A stretch of DNA of 5,453 bases from JAAYZQ01 sp034428935 (GTDB lineage Bacteria > Chloroflexota > Anaerolineae > JAAYZQ01), in NCBI GenBank assembly GCA_034428935.1, contig DAOUHB010000096.1:1-5453 (forward strand), written 5' to 3'. The notes below the pieces were generated by a model, which saw only the letters and a list, made by a program, of their open reading frames with translations, had not been told where the DNA came from and ran no database searches. Below are positions 4,950 through 5,453 of this stretch, in pieces. Each line of letters starts with the position of its first letter. Position 1 is the stretch's first letter. The position numbers were made by a program, and so were the translations under genes.

Positions 4950-4956
4950 CATCAGG

Positions 4957-5029
4957 CAGGCCAGGCAGGAATCGAACCCGCAACCTACGGTTTTGGAGAC
5001 CGTTGCTCTGCCAATTGAGCTACTGGCCT
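4957..5029 (-). tRNA. trnW: tRNA-Trp (anticodon CCA)
   Basis: 73 bases fold into a complete cloverleaf: 7-bp acceptor AGGCCAG/CTGGCCT, D arm GCTC/GAGC with AATTGGCA loop, anticodon stem ACGGT/ACCGT with loop CTCCAAA (anticodon CCA at 4994-4996), a 5-base variable region AGGTT, and T arm GCGGG/CCTGC with TTCGAAT. The discriminator is G, as in other bacterial tRNA-Trp. The terminal CCA is not encoded (next bases are CCT), so it must be added by nucleotidyltransferase. The rpmG-tRNA-Trp-secE position is conserved in several phyla and means the tRNA must be released from a messenger transcript. Confidence 0.98.
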
Positions 5030-5039
5030 GTGTAACACC

Positions 5040-5108
5040 CCGGCATCTGGTCCAGCCCCCGGCCTGGGACGAAGCGGCCACAATGGGGGCTGGACGTTGG
5101 AATGCCGG
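5040..5108 (-). other. Large stem-loop between rpmG and tRNA-Trp
   Basis: Three nested paired blocks: outer CCGGCAT/ATGCCGG (5102-5108 with 5040-5046), middle perfect 11-bp GTCCAGCCCCC/GGGGGCTGGAC (5085-5095 with 5050-5060), and inner GGCC/GGCC (5061-5064 with 5076-5079). Small internal loops separate them. It fills nearly the whole 84-base gap between rpmG and the tRNA. The sequence after it, GGTGTTACAC, has no U tract, so a terminator is unlikely; a double-strand processing site ahead of the tRNA 5' end is more plausible. No promoter is visible in the gap. Confidence 0.7.
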
Positions 5109-5113
5109 TATTG

Positions 5114-5278
5114 TTATTTCGTCTCCCGGTGCAGCGTGTGCGTCCGGCACCTCGGGCAGTACTTTTTCAGTTCCATGCGGCTCGGATCGTTGCGCCGGTT
5201 CTTGGCCGTCGTATAATTCCTCTCCTGGCACTGCGTGCAGGCCAGGGTCATCACGATGCGAATTGCCTTTTTGGCCAT
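5114..5278 (-). CDS. rpmG: 50S ribosomal protein L33, zinc-binding type
   Basis: A 54-residue protein of normal L33 length, too short for many gene finders. L33 sits near the E site of the large subunit. Both cysteine pairs of the zinc ribbon are present: CTQC (14-17) and CPRC (41-44), marking the zinc-requiring form rather than the cysteine-less paralogue. Typical motifs are NYTTAKNRRNDPSRMELKKY (21-40) and the C-terminal HTLHRETK. The ATG at 5278 is 12 bases after the tuf stop; the ribosome binding site is weak (GTGAG about 8 bases upstream, or GGAG inside the end of tuf at 17 bases), so coupling to tuf translation is likely. Confidence 0.96.
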   Translation of the reverse strand: MAKKAIRIVMTLACTQCQERNYTTAKNRRNDPSRMELKKYCPRCRTHTLHRETK

Positions 5279-5290
5279 TTGATTATCTCA

Positions 5291-5453
5291 CTACTCCAGG
5301 ACCTTGGCGATGACGCCAGAGCCGACGGTGCGCCCGCCTTCGCGGATGGCAAAGCGCGAGCCCGACTCGATGGCCACCGGCACGATGAGCTGCACCTTGA
5401 TGGTCACATAGTCACCCGGCATCACCATCTCCACGCCCTCGGGCAACTCCACC
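5291..5453 (-). CDS. tuf: Elongation factor Tu, C-terminal end (partial, 5' end missing)
   Basis: The last 53 codons of EF-Tu, open at the right edge of the window and ending in TAG at 5291-5293. The residues belong to beta-barrel domain III, with the family-typical EMVMPGDYVTIKVQLIVPVA, then RFAIREGGRTVGSGVIAKVLE at the C-terminus. EF-Tu delivers aminoacyl-tRNA to the ribosome; domain III contacts tRNA and EF-Ts and is where many kirromycin-resistance changes map. It is the most upstream gene seen here, and the promoter for the cluster must lie further upstream, outside the window. Confidence 0.97.
   Translation of the reverse strand, partial: VELPEGVEMVMPGDYVTIKVQLIVPVAIESGSRFAIREGGRTVGSGVIAKVLE

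Noticed and set aside
5040..5119. The rpmG/tRNA stem-loop as an intrinsic terminator
   Set aside because: On the coding strand no U tract follows. The T-rich run lies on the plus-strand side and overlaps the end of rpmG, and there is no plus-strand gene to terminate.
4261..5313. 350-codon plus-strand open frame covering nusG, secE, tRNA-Trp and rpmG in antisense
   Set aside because: It runs through a tRNA gene and two intergenic hairpins and has no family-like sequence; a shadow of the minus-strand genes.

Overview
This is a high-GC bacterial chromosome segment in which every gene lies on the minus strand, so the window reads biologically from right to left. It is the classic translation/transcription cluster tuf - rpmG - tRNA-Trp - secE - nusG - rplK - rplA - rplJ - rplL. 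It ends at a strong intrinsic terminator and is followed by a separate transcription unit for a membrane sensor protein. The order tuf-rpmG-trnW-secE-nusG is shared by Firmicutes, Chloroflexota and Deinococcus-Thermus. The high GC, the form of L7/L12 and the absence of rpoB directly after rplL make a Chloroflexota (Anaerolineae-like) genome my best guess, but this is recall-based inference with low to moderate confidence.

Right part (about 5453 to 4636): the C-terminal end of EF-Tu, a zinc-ribbon ribosomal protein L33, and tRNA-Trp(CCA) embedded between protein genes with a long stem-loop on each side, then SecE, the small essential subunit of the SecYEG translocon. Middle (4626 to 2590): NusG with an unusual acidic N-terminal extension of about 90 residues, then L11 and L1. 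The L11-L1 gap carries a hairpin that looks like an L1 autoregulatory site directly upstream of the rplA ribosome binding site.

The 206-base gap between rplA and rplJ (2384 to 2589) is an L10 leader: a recognisable L10-binding structure, followed by a perfect 11-bp terminator hairpin with a U tract acting as attenuator, followed by a very strong ribosome binding site and a TTG start for rplJ. rplJ and rplL encode the ribosomal stalk (L10 plus L7/L12) and are separated by 43 bases, with a small hairpin folded around the rplJ stop codon.

Left part (1410 to 1): a terminator closes the ribosomal operon. It is followed by a GC-rich block of palindromic sequence containing a perfect 32-bp direct repeat (REP-like), then a near-consensus sigma-70 promoter driving a sensor gene (N-terminal membrane segment, large extracytoplasmic Cache-type domain, start of a second membrane segment) that runs off the window. 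No CRISPR array, transposase or phage gene is visible. The interesting material here is regulatory RNA and the NusG extension rather than a new gene system.
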